DNA from: JAHFUI01 sp039931615
GTDB taxonomy: Bacteria > Acidobacteriota > Vicinamibacteria > Vicinamibacterales > CAVVIG01
Assembly: GCA_039931615.1 (NCBI GenBank)
Contig: JBDTRR010000023.1
Coordinates: 1 to 64,000 of the forward strand
Length of the DNA: 64,000 nucleotides
Direction of reading: 5' to 3'
How positions within the stretch are numbered: the stretch's first letter is position 1; each line of letters opens with the position of its first letter. Positions 24,270-32,119 of the stretch are shown one piece after another. Under the pieces are notes generated by a model. That model was not told the origin of the DNA, ran no database searches, and saw only the letters and a program-made list of their open reading frames with translations. Position numbers and translations under genes: made by a program.

Positions 24270-25547
24270 TCAACTGCCGGTCTTGACCCGCACCCGCGAG
24301 CGATCCGTCAGGCCCGCCGGCGCGTTCAGGATCACCGCCTCGCCGGGGAGCAGGCCGCTCGTCACCTCGATCTGATCGATCCGATCGGCGCCGAGCTGGA
24401 CCGGGCGCCGCGTCGCGGTGCCGCCCGTGACCACCCAGACCGAGCCCTGACTCCCCTGGGCGGCGACGGCGCGTTTCGGAACCAGGATGGCCGGTGTCGC
24501 GGGCGCGGCGGCGGACTGGGCGTTGGCCTGGGCGGCCGCCTGGACGCGCGGCTCCTGGAACGTCACGCTGGCGGTCATCTCCGGCTTGACGTGGACATCC
24601 GCGTCAAGGATCGTGACGCGCACCTCGACGATCGCCTTGGCCCGATCAGCGGAGGGGAAGATCTGTCGGAGCCGGCCCTTGAACGTGACATCCGGATAGG
24701 CCTGGAGCTTGACCGCCGCCGGCATGTTGGCGCCGAGCTTGGCGACGCTGTTCTCGCTGACCTCGGTCTGCACCTCAAGCTCGTTGAGGTCGGCAATCGT
24801 CGCGATCGCTCCGCCCTCGCGGGTCGCCTGGCCGGCGACGCCGAAGGGCGAGACGGTTTCGCCGACCTCGGCGCGCTTCCGGATGACCGAGCCGTCGAAC
24901 GGGGCCCGGACGTTGGTGTTCTCCAGCGCTTCATCGATCACCCGCACCCGCGCCGTCGCGCTGGCAATCGCCGCGTCCGCCGACTTGACGCGCGCATCGG
25001 ACACCTCGAGGACCGATTCGGCGCCGGTCAGCGCGGCGGTGGTGGTGATGCCGTCCTTCATCAGCGCGCGCTGCCGCTCGAGCGCCCGTGCATCCTCGCC
25101 GCGCGCGGCGAATGCCTGGACGCGCTGCGCTTCGGCTTCGGCGACGGCGCGCCGCGCCGCCTCGAGCTGCGCATCGATGTCGGCGTGCTCAATCTGGGCG
25201 ATCACCTCGCCCCGCCGCACGCGTGTCCCTTCCTCGATGCTGAGGACCGCGATCCGGCCGCCCACCTTGACGCCGACGTCGCTGCTGTGCCGCGCGACCA
25301 CGTAGCCGGTGGCGACCAGGACTGGCAGCGCGTCGGCTTCACCGGAGGCCGGAGCAGCCAGCTGGATCGCCCGTACCACGTCGACCTCGGGCGCGCGCCG
25401 CTGGTCCACCCAGTCGCGCGCCGCCGGGTACGCCGCGGCGGCGCCGGCCGCCAGCACGATCACCACCAGCCACGGCAGCCATGGCCGGCGCCGCGACGCA
25501 TGGCGATCGATGCGCAGCGTCGCAAGATCGTCGACCTGAATGGACAC
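24270..25547 (-). CDS. Periplasmic adaptor (HlyD/MacA/RND-type) of the exporter
   Basis: A 425-residue membrane-fusion protein. A single N-terminal helix (WLPWLVVIVLAAGAAAAYPA, ~22-41) anchors it. A lipoyl half-motif (VGVKVGGRIAVLSIEEGTRVRRGEVIAQI) at ~90-120 is followed by a coiled-coil hairpin to ~210, the second lipoyl half (NTNVRAPFDGSVIRKRAEVGETV), then beta-barrel and membrane-proximal domains. GTG at 25545-25547. It would link the inner-membrane ATPase/permeases to an outer-membrane channel that is not in the window. The operon order is adaptor, ATPase, permease, permease, desaturase. Confidence 0.9.
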   Translation of the reverse strand: MSIQVDDLATLRIDRHASRRRPWLPWLVVIVLAAGAAAAYPAARDWVDQRRAPEVDVVRAIQLAAPASGEADALPVLVATGYVVARHSSDVGVKVGGRIAVLSIEEGTRVRRGEVIAQIEHADIDAQLEAARRAVAEAEAQRVQAFAARGEDARALERQRALMKDGITTTAALTGAESVLEVSDARVKSADAAIASATARVRVIDEALENTNVRAPFDGSVIRKRAEVGETVSPFGVAGQATREGGAIATIADLNELEVQTEVSENSVAKLGANMPAAVKLQAYPDVTFKGRLRQIFPSADRAKAIVEVRVTILDADVHVKPEMTASVTFQEPRVQAAAQANAQSAAAPATPAILVPKRAVAAQGSQGSVWVVTGGTATRRPVQLGADRIDQIEVTSGLLPGEAVILNAPAGLTDRSRVRVKTGS

Positions 25548-25561
25548 GGGCGCGGAGAACC

Positions 25562-25786
25562 CTAGCCTTCTTCTTCGAACTCTTCTTCCTCAGGCGGGCC
25601 GAGGCGGGTCGAGGGACGGAGCGCTTCGCGGTAATCGAACAGGGGAAGATCGCGAACGTGCAGCGACAGCGTGCAGGCCGGGGATTTCTGATCGACCACG
25701 ACGGTGACCGGACTGCCTTCAACACCTTCGCGGAAAGCGATGCGGCAGCCGCAGGCGAGTCGGGCGTGCGTGAATCCCTTCAACAT
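25562..25786 (-). CDS. Small conserved-looking protein, unknown function
   Basis: A 74-residue acidic protein. It starts MLKGFTHARLACGCRIAFREGVEG, with one CGC pair, has a central VVVDQKSPACTLSLHVRDLPLFDYREALRP-like beta region and ends in an EEEEFEEEG tail. No motif is recognised. The ATG at 25784-25786 lies 9 nt after TATGAT on the minus strand. It ends 14 nt before the adaptor start, so it probably is the first gene of the exporter operon. Confidence 0.6.
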   Translation of the reverse strand: MLKGFTHARLACGCRIAFREGVEGSPVTVVVDQKSPACTLSLHVRDLPLFDYREALRPSTRLGPPEEEEFEEEG

Positions 25787-25865
25787 GTGCTTTCCATCAT
25801 ACTATAGCCGGCCGCCGCGGCCGGACGATCTCGACCGCATGGATCGGCGCTCCGGCCGTGCGGCT

Positions 25866-26471
25866 TCAGAGGGGAAGATTGTCTTGCGGCAGGAGCATCC
25901 GGATCTGATGCTCGAACTCGTCCTTCACCCGCTTCTCGAGCGGTTCGTCCGACGCTTTTGTCGGCGGCAACCCGGTGTGCTTGGCGCAGATCAAGCCGTC
26001 GCGCGAGATGACGACGCTGGTCGGGATCCCCCACATCGGCCCGTACGCTTCCTGCACGTCGTCGTGTCCGAGGCCCTGCAGCACCGGATAGTTCATTTTG
26101 TATTCCGCCACGTACGGCTCGAGCTGCTTGACCGTGTCGTCGACCGAGACGCCGATCACCTGCAGGCCGTGCTTCCCGTACTTCTCCTGCAGCTCGACGA
26201 AGCCGGGGATCTCGAACTTGCACGGGCCGCACCAGGTGGCCCAGAAGTCGAGCAGGATGACCTTACCCTTGTAGTCCGAGAGCTTGACGTCGGTGCCGCG
26301 GACGTCTTTCATCGTGAAATCGAGATTGGCCGGCTTGGCGTCCGCCGGGCAGGCGGCCCCCGCGGGCCGGTTCGCGGTTCGCGCCGACCACGGCCACGGC
26401 AGCGGAACGGCCATCGTCAGCGCGGCGAGTGCCAGCGCGCTCAAGGCCGCGACAATCCATCGAATACGCAT
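25866..26471 (-). CDS. TlpA-like membrane-anchored thioredoxin
   Basis: A 201-residue extracytoplasmic thiol-disulfide protein. Residues ~5-25 are a signal anchor (IVAALSALALAALTMAV). The thioredoxin fold from ~50 carries the active site FWATWCGPCKFEIPG (Cys pair near residues 81 and 84), the GVSVDDT loop and the cis-Pro segment WGIPTSVVISRDG. Related proteins reduce apocytochrome c or SCO-type copper proteins. Start ATG 26469-26471 (MRIRW). It follows the ECF sigma and anti-sigma genes on the same strand, so it is a likely member of that regulon. Confidence 0.88.
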   Translation of the reverse strand: MRIRWIVAALSALALAALTMAVPLPWPWSARTANRPAGAACPADAKPANLDFTMKDVRGTDVKLSDYKGKVILLDFWATWCGPCKFEIPGFVELQEKYGKHGLQVIGVSVDDTVKQLEPYVAEYKMNYPVLQGLGHDDVQEAYGPMWGIPTSVVISRDGLICAKHTGLPPTKASDEPLEKRVKDEFEHQIRMLLPQDNLPL

Positions 26472-26514
26472 AGCGGATAAGCCTCTTGCCACGATTCTAG
26501 TTCACCGCCGCCGA

Positions 26515-27279
26515 TCAGCGAAGCGCGCTGTGGACGAACGATGTCATGCGCTCGACTTCGGCGCGGGGTTCGCGCGCGACCAGGACGAAGGTCCGGTTGC
26601 CGACCGACCAGACGGCCGCCTGGTGCCCCAACACCTCGACGAGCTGTTCGGCTCGCGCGCTCTTCGGCAGCATGAAGATCGACACCGGGTGACCGTGGTG
26701 CCGGTACATGATGTGCGCCACGACCCCTTCGCCGTAGAGACAAGGCCGCGCCCCGACCAGTTCCAGACCGATCTCTTCGGCGTGCTCCGGCAGGTGCATC
26801 TGCCAGTCGAAGCGCGACGCCATCGCACGTTCGACCGCCTGCGCCTCCTGGTGCGTGCCCATCACGTTGTTGATGACGCGAAAGCACTTGAGATGGTCGG
26901 CGGTGAGCTCGGCCGCGAGCAGTTGCGTCGACCGCGCGGTCGCCTCGTAGACGAACGCGCCGGCGACGACGAGGACGAGGGTGGCGGCCAGCGCCAGCGG
27001 CATGACGCGGTCCCGCCACGAGCGCGCGGCGGGCGGGGCCGGGACCGGCCGGCCGAGCGACGCAAGGCGGGTCCGCAGCGCAGCAGGAGACGACTCGGCC
27101 CCGGCGAGCACGGATCGCCGCGCCCGCAGCAACCCCTGCACGGCCCGTTCGGCACTGACCCGTCCGCGGCAGGCGCGGCACTCCTGGAGGTGGCGGTCGA
27201 CGAGGTGGCGATCGGCCGGCGTGATCTCCTCGTCGACGAACGGCGTGACCAGCGGGTCGATCTGATGACAATCGGACAT
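26515..27279 (-). CDS. Zinc-finger anti-sigma factor
   Basis: A 254-residue membrane protein. The N-terminal ZAS domain shows the H-x3-C-x2-C arrangement (HLQECRACRGRV at ~30-41) with an upstream His/Cys (DCHQID). A transmembrane helix at ~93-110 (VMPLALAATLVLVVAGAFVY) separates it from an extracytoplasmic sensor domain of ~140 residues containing two His clusters (IMYRHHGHPV) and LVGARPCLYG. Paired with the ECF sigma factor immediately upstream, it should sequester it until a periplasmic stress signal arrives. ATG 27277-27279. Confidence 0.88.
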   Translation of the reverse strand: MSDCHQIDPLVTPFVDEEITPADRHLVDRHLQECRACRGRVSAERAVQGLLRARRSVLAGAESSPAALRTRLASLGRPVPAPPAARSWRDRVMPLALAATLVLVVAGAFVYEATARSTQLLAAELTADHLKCFRVINNVMGTHQEAQAVERAMASRFDWQMHLPEHAEEIGLELVGARPCLYGEGVVAHIMYRHHGHPVSIFMLPKSARAEQLVEVLGHQAAVWSVGNRTFVLVAREPRAEVERMTSFVHSALR

Positions 27280-27366
27280 GGCGTGATGGGCTCGGATTCT
27301 GGACTCGAACTATCGCTCTCGGTTGGCGCCTCTCGTCTGGCGCCTCTCGTCTGCTGGGACGTCGGC

Positions 27367-27951
27367 CTACGTCTTGGCGCCCACGAGCGGTCGCAACGCG
27401 CTCAACTGGTCGAACAGCATGCGGCGGCCGCGCGAGATGCGCGACATCACCGTGCCGGCCGGGATCGCCAGCATGCTGGCGATTTCGGCGTAGGAAAACT
27501 CTTCCACGTCACGTAACCAGACCGCCTGGCGGAACGCCTCGGGCAGCGCCTCGATCGCCCGCTTCAGATCGGGATCGAGCGTCTCGCGCAGCAGCAGCGT
27601 TTCCGGCGTGTCGACGAAACGGGCCGCACCGACATCGGCCGGCGCGTCAGCGGCTCGGTCGACCGTCTCGCTGTCGAACGTCACCGCCTCGCGATGGCGA
27701 TCGCGGGCCCGGTTGCGCGCCGTGTTGTGCAGGATCGTGAACAACCACGCCTTCAGGTTGGTGCCCGGCTCGAACCGATCGACCGCGCGAAAGGCCTTTA
27801 GATACGTTTCCTGCACGAGATCTTCCGCATCGGCCGGGACGCGGGTCAGCCGCAGCGCCGTTCGATACAGGCTGTCGAGACACGCCAGCGCGTCGGCCTC
27901 GAACGTGGCAGCCTCGGTTTGGGCCGTTTGACGGCCTCGCACTATGCGCAT
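27367..27951 (-). CDS. ECF-type RNA polymerase sigma factor
   Basis: A 194-residue sigma-70 family factor with only regions 2 and 4. Region 2 contains DAEDLVQETYLKAFRAVDRFEPGTNLKAWLFTI (~41-73); region 4 contains LPEAFRQAVWLRDVEEFSYAEIASM followed by the helix-turn-helix TVMSRISRGRRML. ATG 27949-27951. The anti-sigma and TlpA genes follow on the same strand, a typical stress-response unit. Upstream on the minus strand GGGAATAAA and GGGTTTACC at ~27975-28006 could be the autoregulated promoter, but I cannot confirm spacing rules. Confidence 0.92.
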   Translation of the reverse strand: MRIVRGRQTAQTEAATFEADALACLDSLYRTALRLTRVPADAEDLVQETYLKAFRAVDRFEPGTNLKAWLFTILHNTARNRARDRHREAVTFDSETVDRAADAPADVGAARFVDTPETLLLRETLDPDLKRAIEALPEAFRQAVWLRDVEEFSYAEIASMLAIPAGTVMSRISRGRRMLFDQLSALRPLVGAKT

Positions 27952-28296
27952 TGACGCCGGCGCTTGCAGGGGTAAACCCTGCCGGTGCCCTGTTTATTCC
28001 CCGGTGGTGCCTGTCGCCTGAGCCGTTCGCCGCGCCCGCACGACAGCGCTTCGATCAGTCTACGCGAGGAGACGTCCGCTGGCGCGTCGGATCGTGTGTC
28101 TGGAACCGCGCCGCCGCGGCCGGGCGCGCGACGCGGGCCCTGTCGCCGAAAAGGGTCGCGGGCCGCAGCAGCCAGAGGACAACCGCGGCCAGGATCAGCG
28201 GAAATCGTCGCGGATCAGCGTTTGCAGGCACCCCGCCATCACGATAAGATCGCAGTTCCCTCTGTGTGCCTGTTGCTTCTGCCCGAGGTATTGCTT
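27952..28296. other. 345-bp divergent intergenic region
   Basis: This stretch separates the ECF sigma gene (minus) from the metalloprotease/barrel gene (plus). It holds the palindrome GGGTAAACCC at 27970-27979, AATAAA-type sequence near 28000 and a CGATAAGATC (possible -10) at 28242-28251 about 45 nt before the plus-strand ATG. One short minus-strand frame is listed separately. Nothing else is recognised. Confidence 0.5.
28055..28231 (-). CDS. Candidate 58-residue membrane peptide
   Basis: A GTG-initiated frame of 58 codons. It encodes a hydrophobic helix FPLILAAVVLWLLRPATLF at residues 10-28 preceded by RR and followed by an Arg-rich tail. The helix is a reasonable single transmembrane segment. 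There is no clear ribosome site and no recognised family, so it may be a chance frame in GC-rich DNA. Confidence 0.2.
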   Translation of the reverse strand: MPANADPRRFPLILAAVVLWLLRPATLFGDRARVARPAAAARFQTHDPTRQRTSPRVD

Positions 28297-31200
28297 ATGC
28301 GCTTCTGCGCCACCCCGCTGAATCGCCGGACGTTTGCGGTCGGCCTGCTCGTCGCGTCCCTGATCGCGGGTTCCGCCGCCCAGGCCACGGCTCAGACCAA
28401 CTACATCCCCTACTTCGGCAAGAACAACATCCACTACGACAATTTCAAGTGGGAGATCTACACCACCGATCATTTCGAGATCTACTACTACCCGGAGATC
28501 AAACAGCATCTCGAGCGGGTCGCCGGCTACGCCGAGAGCGCCTACCAGCAGATCAGCGCCGATCTGCGGCACGATCTGCCGACCGGCTCCAAGGTGCCGC
28601 TGATCCTGTTCAAGACGCACAGCGAGTTCGAGCAGCAGAACGTCGCGCCGGGCGCCGCGCAGGAAGGCGTGCTGGCGTTTGCCGAGCCGACCCGGCAGCG
28701 GATGGTGATGCCGATCGATGAGCCGTCCGATCTGTTGTACGGCCTGATCGTGCACGAGCTGACCCACCAGTTCGAGTTCGACATCATTCCCCAGTCGCTG
28801 ATCCGCCGGAACGTCCCGCTCTGGGTCAATGAAGGGCTGTCCGACTACGAGCGCGGCATCTGGAGCCCGATGGATCTCATGACGGTGCGCGACGCGGCCG
28901 TCGCCGACATCGTCCCGAAGATGAGCGAGCTCCAGGACTACGGCAACTTCAGCAACCCGCGCCTGATCTACAACCTCGGCCACGCGGTGTTCGAGTTCAT
29001 CGAGGCCAAGGTCGGCAAGCAGGGCATCCGCGATTTCCTGTTCGCGTTGCGCAAGAGCGCCATCGGCGGCGGCGAGGACGCCTACGAAGAAGGCCTGCGG
29101 ATGAAGAAGGACGAGTTCGATCAGGCGTTCGAACGCTACCTGAAGGAGCGCTTCAAGCCGTTCCGCGACAAGGAACGGCCCGCCGACTACGGCCGCGACC
29201 TGTCGCCGAACAAGGAAAAGACCCACTACGCCGAGGCCTTCTCCATCGCCCCGTCGCCGTCCGGCGATCTGATCGCCGCCGTCACCGTCAATCGCAAGGA
29301 CCGCGAGCTCGACATCGTCATCATCTCGGCCAAGGACGGCGAGATCGTCCGCAACCTGACCAGCGGCTTCGACAAGGATCACGGCTTCGACCACATCGTC
29401 CAGCTCGGCGGGCGCGCCGAGATGCCGTGGATCGGCTGGTCGCCGAAAGGCGATCGGCTGGCCTACTTCGTCCGCACCGAGAAGGAGCGGACGTTGATCA
29501 TCCAGAACGTCCTGACCAAGGAGATCGAGGACCGGCTGCCGATGAAGGACGTCGACGAGCCGGAGTCGCCGAGCTTCGCACCGGACGGCCGGACCATCGT
29601 CTTCGCCGCCCTGAAGAACGCCATCGGCGACATCTACTCCATCGACCTGGCGACCCGCCAGGTCACCAATCTCACCACCGACGACTTCGCCGACTCCGCG
29701 CCGGCCTATGCCGCGGACGGCAAATTCCTGGTCTACAACGCCCGGGTGAGCGGCAATCAGAAGCTGTTCCGCCTCGACCTCGACACCAAGAAGAAGACCC
29801 AGCTCACCTTCGGCACCGTCGACGAGACCTCGGCGCAGTTCCTCGACGACCACACCATCATGTTCTCGTCGACCGCGACCGACCCGAACCTGCCGATCGA
29901 GCCGGACGTCGCCAAGAACGGCACCATCTTCAATATCTGGACGCTCGATCTGCGCAACGGCGAACTGCGCCAGTACACCGACGCGCTGGGCGGCAACTGG
30001 TCGGCCATCGCCCTGAACGAAGGCAGCACCAACCGGATTGCGTTCGTCAGCTACTACAAGGGCGAGTACGGGATCCGCACCCTCGAGCGCAAGGAACCGC
30101 TGCACACGGCGTCGACGGCGGACTTCGGCGCACCGGGGCCGATCATCGACTTCCAGGCGCCGCTCCAGCACACCCTGGTCACCGCCAATGTCCGCAAGAA
30201 GGGGACGTTCGAGAAGATGTTTCTCGAAGGCCGGCCGCCGGTCAACCTCGGCGTCACCAGCAACGGCGACATCTTCGGCGGGTCGCAGGTGACGTTCGGC
30301 GACGTCCTCGGCGATCAGCAGTTCAACCTGTTCGCCGCCTCGATCGCCCAGTACCGCACCCTGTCGCTCACCTATGTCAACCTGGCGCGGCGGTTCCAGT
30401 TCGCGCTGCAGGGATTCTCGCAGACGCAGTTCTTCTACGGCCAGCTGGGCGGACTGCTCTACGACCCGGCGTTCGCGCCGTTCATCAGCCGCGATGATGC
30501 GATCGGCACCAGAACGGTGCGGGGCGGCACGGTCTTCGGCATCTATCCATTCAGCCGCTATCGCCGCGTCGAGCTGTCGGGGGGCCTGGTTCAACTCAAC
30601 GAGTCGTACAACGATCCGGGGCTGCAGCAGTATTCAAACTGCTACCAGACCGGCGGGCCCGGCTGCGAAGGCATCCCCAGCCTCGGCCTGAGCGAGCCGA
30701 TCTTCCGTAACGGCACGCTGGTGCCGCTCGGCGCGGCGTTCATCCAGGAGACCACCGTCTTCCGTGAGTTCGGCCCGCTCGCCGGCAGCACGATGCGGGT
30801 GGCCTACGACGTGTCGCCGAAGATCGGCAACACGCTGTCGCGGCAGTCGTTCGACGGCGACGCCCGCCACTACATGCGCATCGGCACCAGCGGCCTGCTG
30901 GCCACGCGCATCCGCGGGTTCAAGAGCATCGGCGAATTCCCCGACTTCATCTACTTCGGCGGCAACTCGGAGATGCGCGGCTACGACTACCTGGAGTTCG
31001 CGGGACAGAACGTGGTGTTCGCGAACGCCGAGCTCCGCTTTCCGCTGATTGAGGCGGCGCTGACGCCGGTCGGGGTCATCGGCGGCATCCGGGGCGTCTT
31101 CTTCGCCAACATCGGCGGCGGCTGGTTCAACAGCCAGCCGTCATCGGCCGCCAGCGCCTGCCCGTCGATCGCCAACTTCAAGTTCACCAGCAGCGATGCG

Positions 31201-31512
31201 ATCACCTGCCGGCCGGTGACCGGCTATGAAACCGACGCCTCCGGTTTCCCGATTCCCGATTCGACAAACGCCAGCGGCTACCGTCTGAGCTACGGCCCCT
31301 CGACCACCGTCAGCGGATTCCGCCTCCAGGATTCGCGGGCGTCGTACGGCCTCGGCCTCGAGACATTCGCCCTCGGCTTCCCGATTCACTTCGACTGGTC
31401 GTGGCGGACCCTCTTGAACAAGCAATGGGAAGACGTGGTGTTCGCCGCCGACGGCGGCAGCTCGACGTTCCGCAAGCCGCGGTTTTCGGTGTGGATCGGC
31501 TACGACTTCTGA
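28297..31512 (+). CDS. Secreted zinc metalloprotease / TolB-like propeller / outer-membrane barrel fusion
   Basis: A 1071-residue protein with a signal peptide (~1-33, ends ATAQ). Residues ~40-270 form a peptidase-MA-like domain with HExxH at H153-E154-H157 and the third ligand E179 in WVNEGLSDYERG. Residues ~310-640 are TolB/PD40 repeats (FSIAPSPSGDLIAAVTV, WIGWSPKGDRLAYFV, SPSFAPDGRTIVFA, SAPAYAADGKFLVY). Residues ~700-1071 resemble an Omp85/BamA-like barrel, with EMRGYDYLEF matching the RGY-type loop and a terminal IGYDF. It likely displays a protease and propeller on the outer membrane. ATG 28297 follows GAGGTATTGCTT. Confidence 0.85.
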   Translation: MRFCATPLNRRTFAVGLLVASLIAGSAAQATAQTNYIPYFGKNNIHYDNFKWEIYTTDHFEIYYYPEIKQHLERVAGYAESAYQQISADLRHDLPTGSKVPLILFKTHSEFEQQNVAPGAAQEGVLAFAEPTRQRMVMPIDEPSDLLYGLIVHELTHQFEFDIIPQSLIRRNVPLWVNEGLSDYERGIWSPMDLMTVRDAAVADIVPKMSELQDYGNFSNPRLIYNLGHAVFEFIEAKVGKQGIRDFLFALRKSAIGGGEDAYEEGLRMKKDEFDQAFERYLKERFKPFRDKERPADYGRDLSPNKEKTHYAEAFSIAPSPSGDLIAAVTVNRKDRELDIVIISAKDGEIVRNLTSGFDKDHGFDHIVQLGGRAEMPWIGWSPKGDRLAYFVRTEKERTLIIQNVLTKEIEDRLPMKDVDEPESPSFAPDGRTIVFAALKNAIGDIYSIDLATRQVTNLTTDDFADSAPAYAADGKFLVYNARVSGNQKLFRLDLDTKKKTQLTFGTVDETSAQFLDDHTIMFSSTATDPNLPIEPDVAKNGTIFNIWTLDLRNGELRQYTDALGGNWSAIALNEGSTNRIAFVSYYKGEYGIRTLERKEPLHTASTADFGAPGPIIDFQAPLQHTLVTANVRKKGTFEKMFLEGRPPVNLGVTSNGDIFGGSQVTFGDVLGDQQFNLFAASIAQYRTLSLTYVNLARRFQFALQGFSQTQFFYGQLGGLLYDPAFAPFISRDDAIGTRTVRGGTVFGIYPFSRYRRVELSGGLVQLNESYNDPGLQQYSNCYQTGGPGCEGIPSLGLSEPIFRNGTLVPLGAAFIQETTVFREFGPLAGSTMRVAYDVSPKIGNTLSRQSFDGDARHYMRIGTSGLLATRIRGFKSIGEFPDFIYFGGNSEMRGYDYLEFAGQNVVFANAELRFPLIEAALTPVGVIGGIRGVFFANIGGGWFNSQPSSAASACPSIANFKFTSSDAITCRPVTGYETDASGFPIPDSTNASGYRLSYGPSTTVSGFRLQDSRASYGLGLETFALGFPIHFDWSWRTLLNKQWEDVVFAADGGSSTFRKPRFSVWIGYDF

Positions 31513-31538
31513 TCCGAACCACTCGAGGACGCAGAGAG

Positions 31539-32027
31539 TTAGCGCTGCTCCTCGATTTCCCGCTTTTTCAGCAGGCGCGCCTCCCGGCGCGCCTGCGCTT
31601 CCCCGCAGACGCGGCGTTCCTCTTCGGTTTCCACCAGCAGCGGCGGCACCGGGACGCGGACGCCATCCCGCGCGACGGCGACGAACGTCAGGTAGGCGCG
31701 GCTGGTCAGCTTCTGCTGGCCGGTCAGCGTCTCCTCCGAGTAGACGTCGACCTGCGCTTCGAGCGAGGTGTGGAACGCGCAGGTGACGCGCGACCGCAGG
31801 ATGATCAGGTCGCCGACCTTGATCGGATACAAGAACTGGAGGTGGTCGACCGCGGCGGTCACCAGCAGGCTGCGCGTATGGCGATGGCAGGCGATGGCGC
31901 CGGCGATGTCGATCAAGTGCATGACGGTGCCGCCGAGGATGAATCCCAGCGGATTCGCATCGTTGGGCAGCACCACCTGCACCATTTCCGTGGCGGAATC
32001 CGCAGCCCGCTTCGGGGTGAGTTCCAT
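31539..32027 (-). CDS. Acyl-CoA thioesterase (hot-dog fold)
   Basis: A 162-residue cytosolic hotdog thioesterase of the YciA/BFIT type. It has VLPNDANPLGFILGGTVMHLIDIAGAIA (~20-46), with the Asn/Asp pair and the HxIDxAG helix used for catalysis, then VTAAVDHLQFLYPIKVGD and TSRAYLTFVAVARDG. It hydrolyses acyl-CoA to free acid and CoA. The last ~35 residues are a charged helical tail (ETEEERRVCGEAQARREARL). ATG 32025-32027. The next upstream gene ends 92 nt away, on the same strand. Confidence 0.88.
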   Translation of the reverse strand: MELTPKRAADSATEMVQVVLPNDANPLGFILGGTVMHLIDIAGAIACHRHTRSLLVTAAVDHLQFLYPIKVGDLIILRSRVTCAFHTSLEAQVDVYSEETLTGQQKLTSRAYLTFVAVARDGVRVPVPPLLVETEEERRVCGEAQARREARLLKKREIEEQR

Positions 32028-32119
32028 GGGGAGACACTGACGAGGACAGGGAGGACGCGGAGGCCCTCGGCGTCCTCTGCGCCCTCGTCGGAGGCCGTCC
32101 CGAACGGGAAGGCTTCTCG

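Noticed and set aside
28195..30594. A 799-codon minus-strand open frame inside the metalloprotease fusion gene
   Set aside because: It mirrors the codon pattern of the plus-strand gene and has no recognisable fold. The plus-strand gene has signal peptide, HExxH and repeat motifs.
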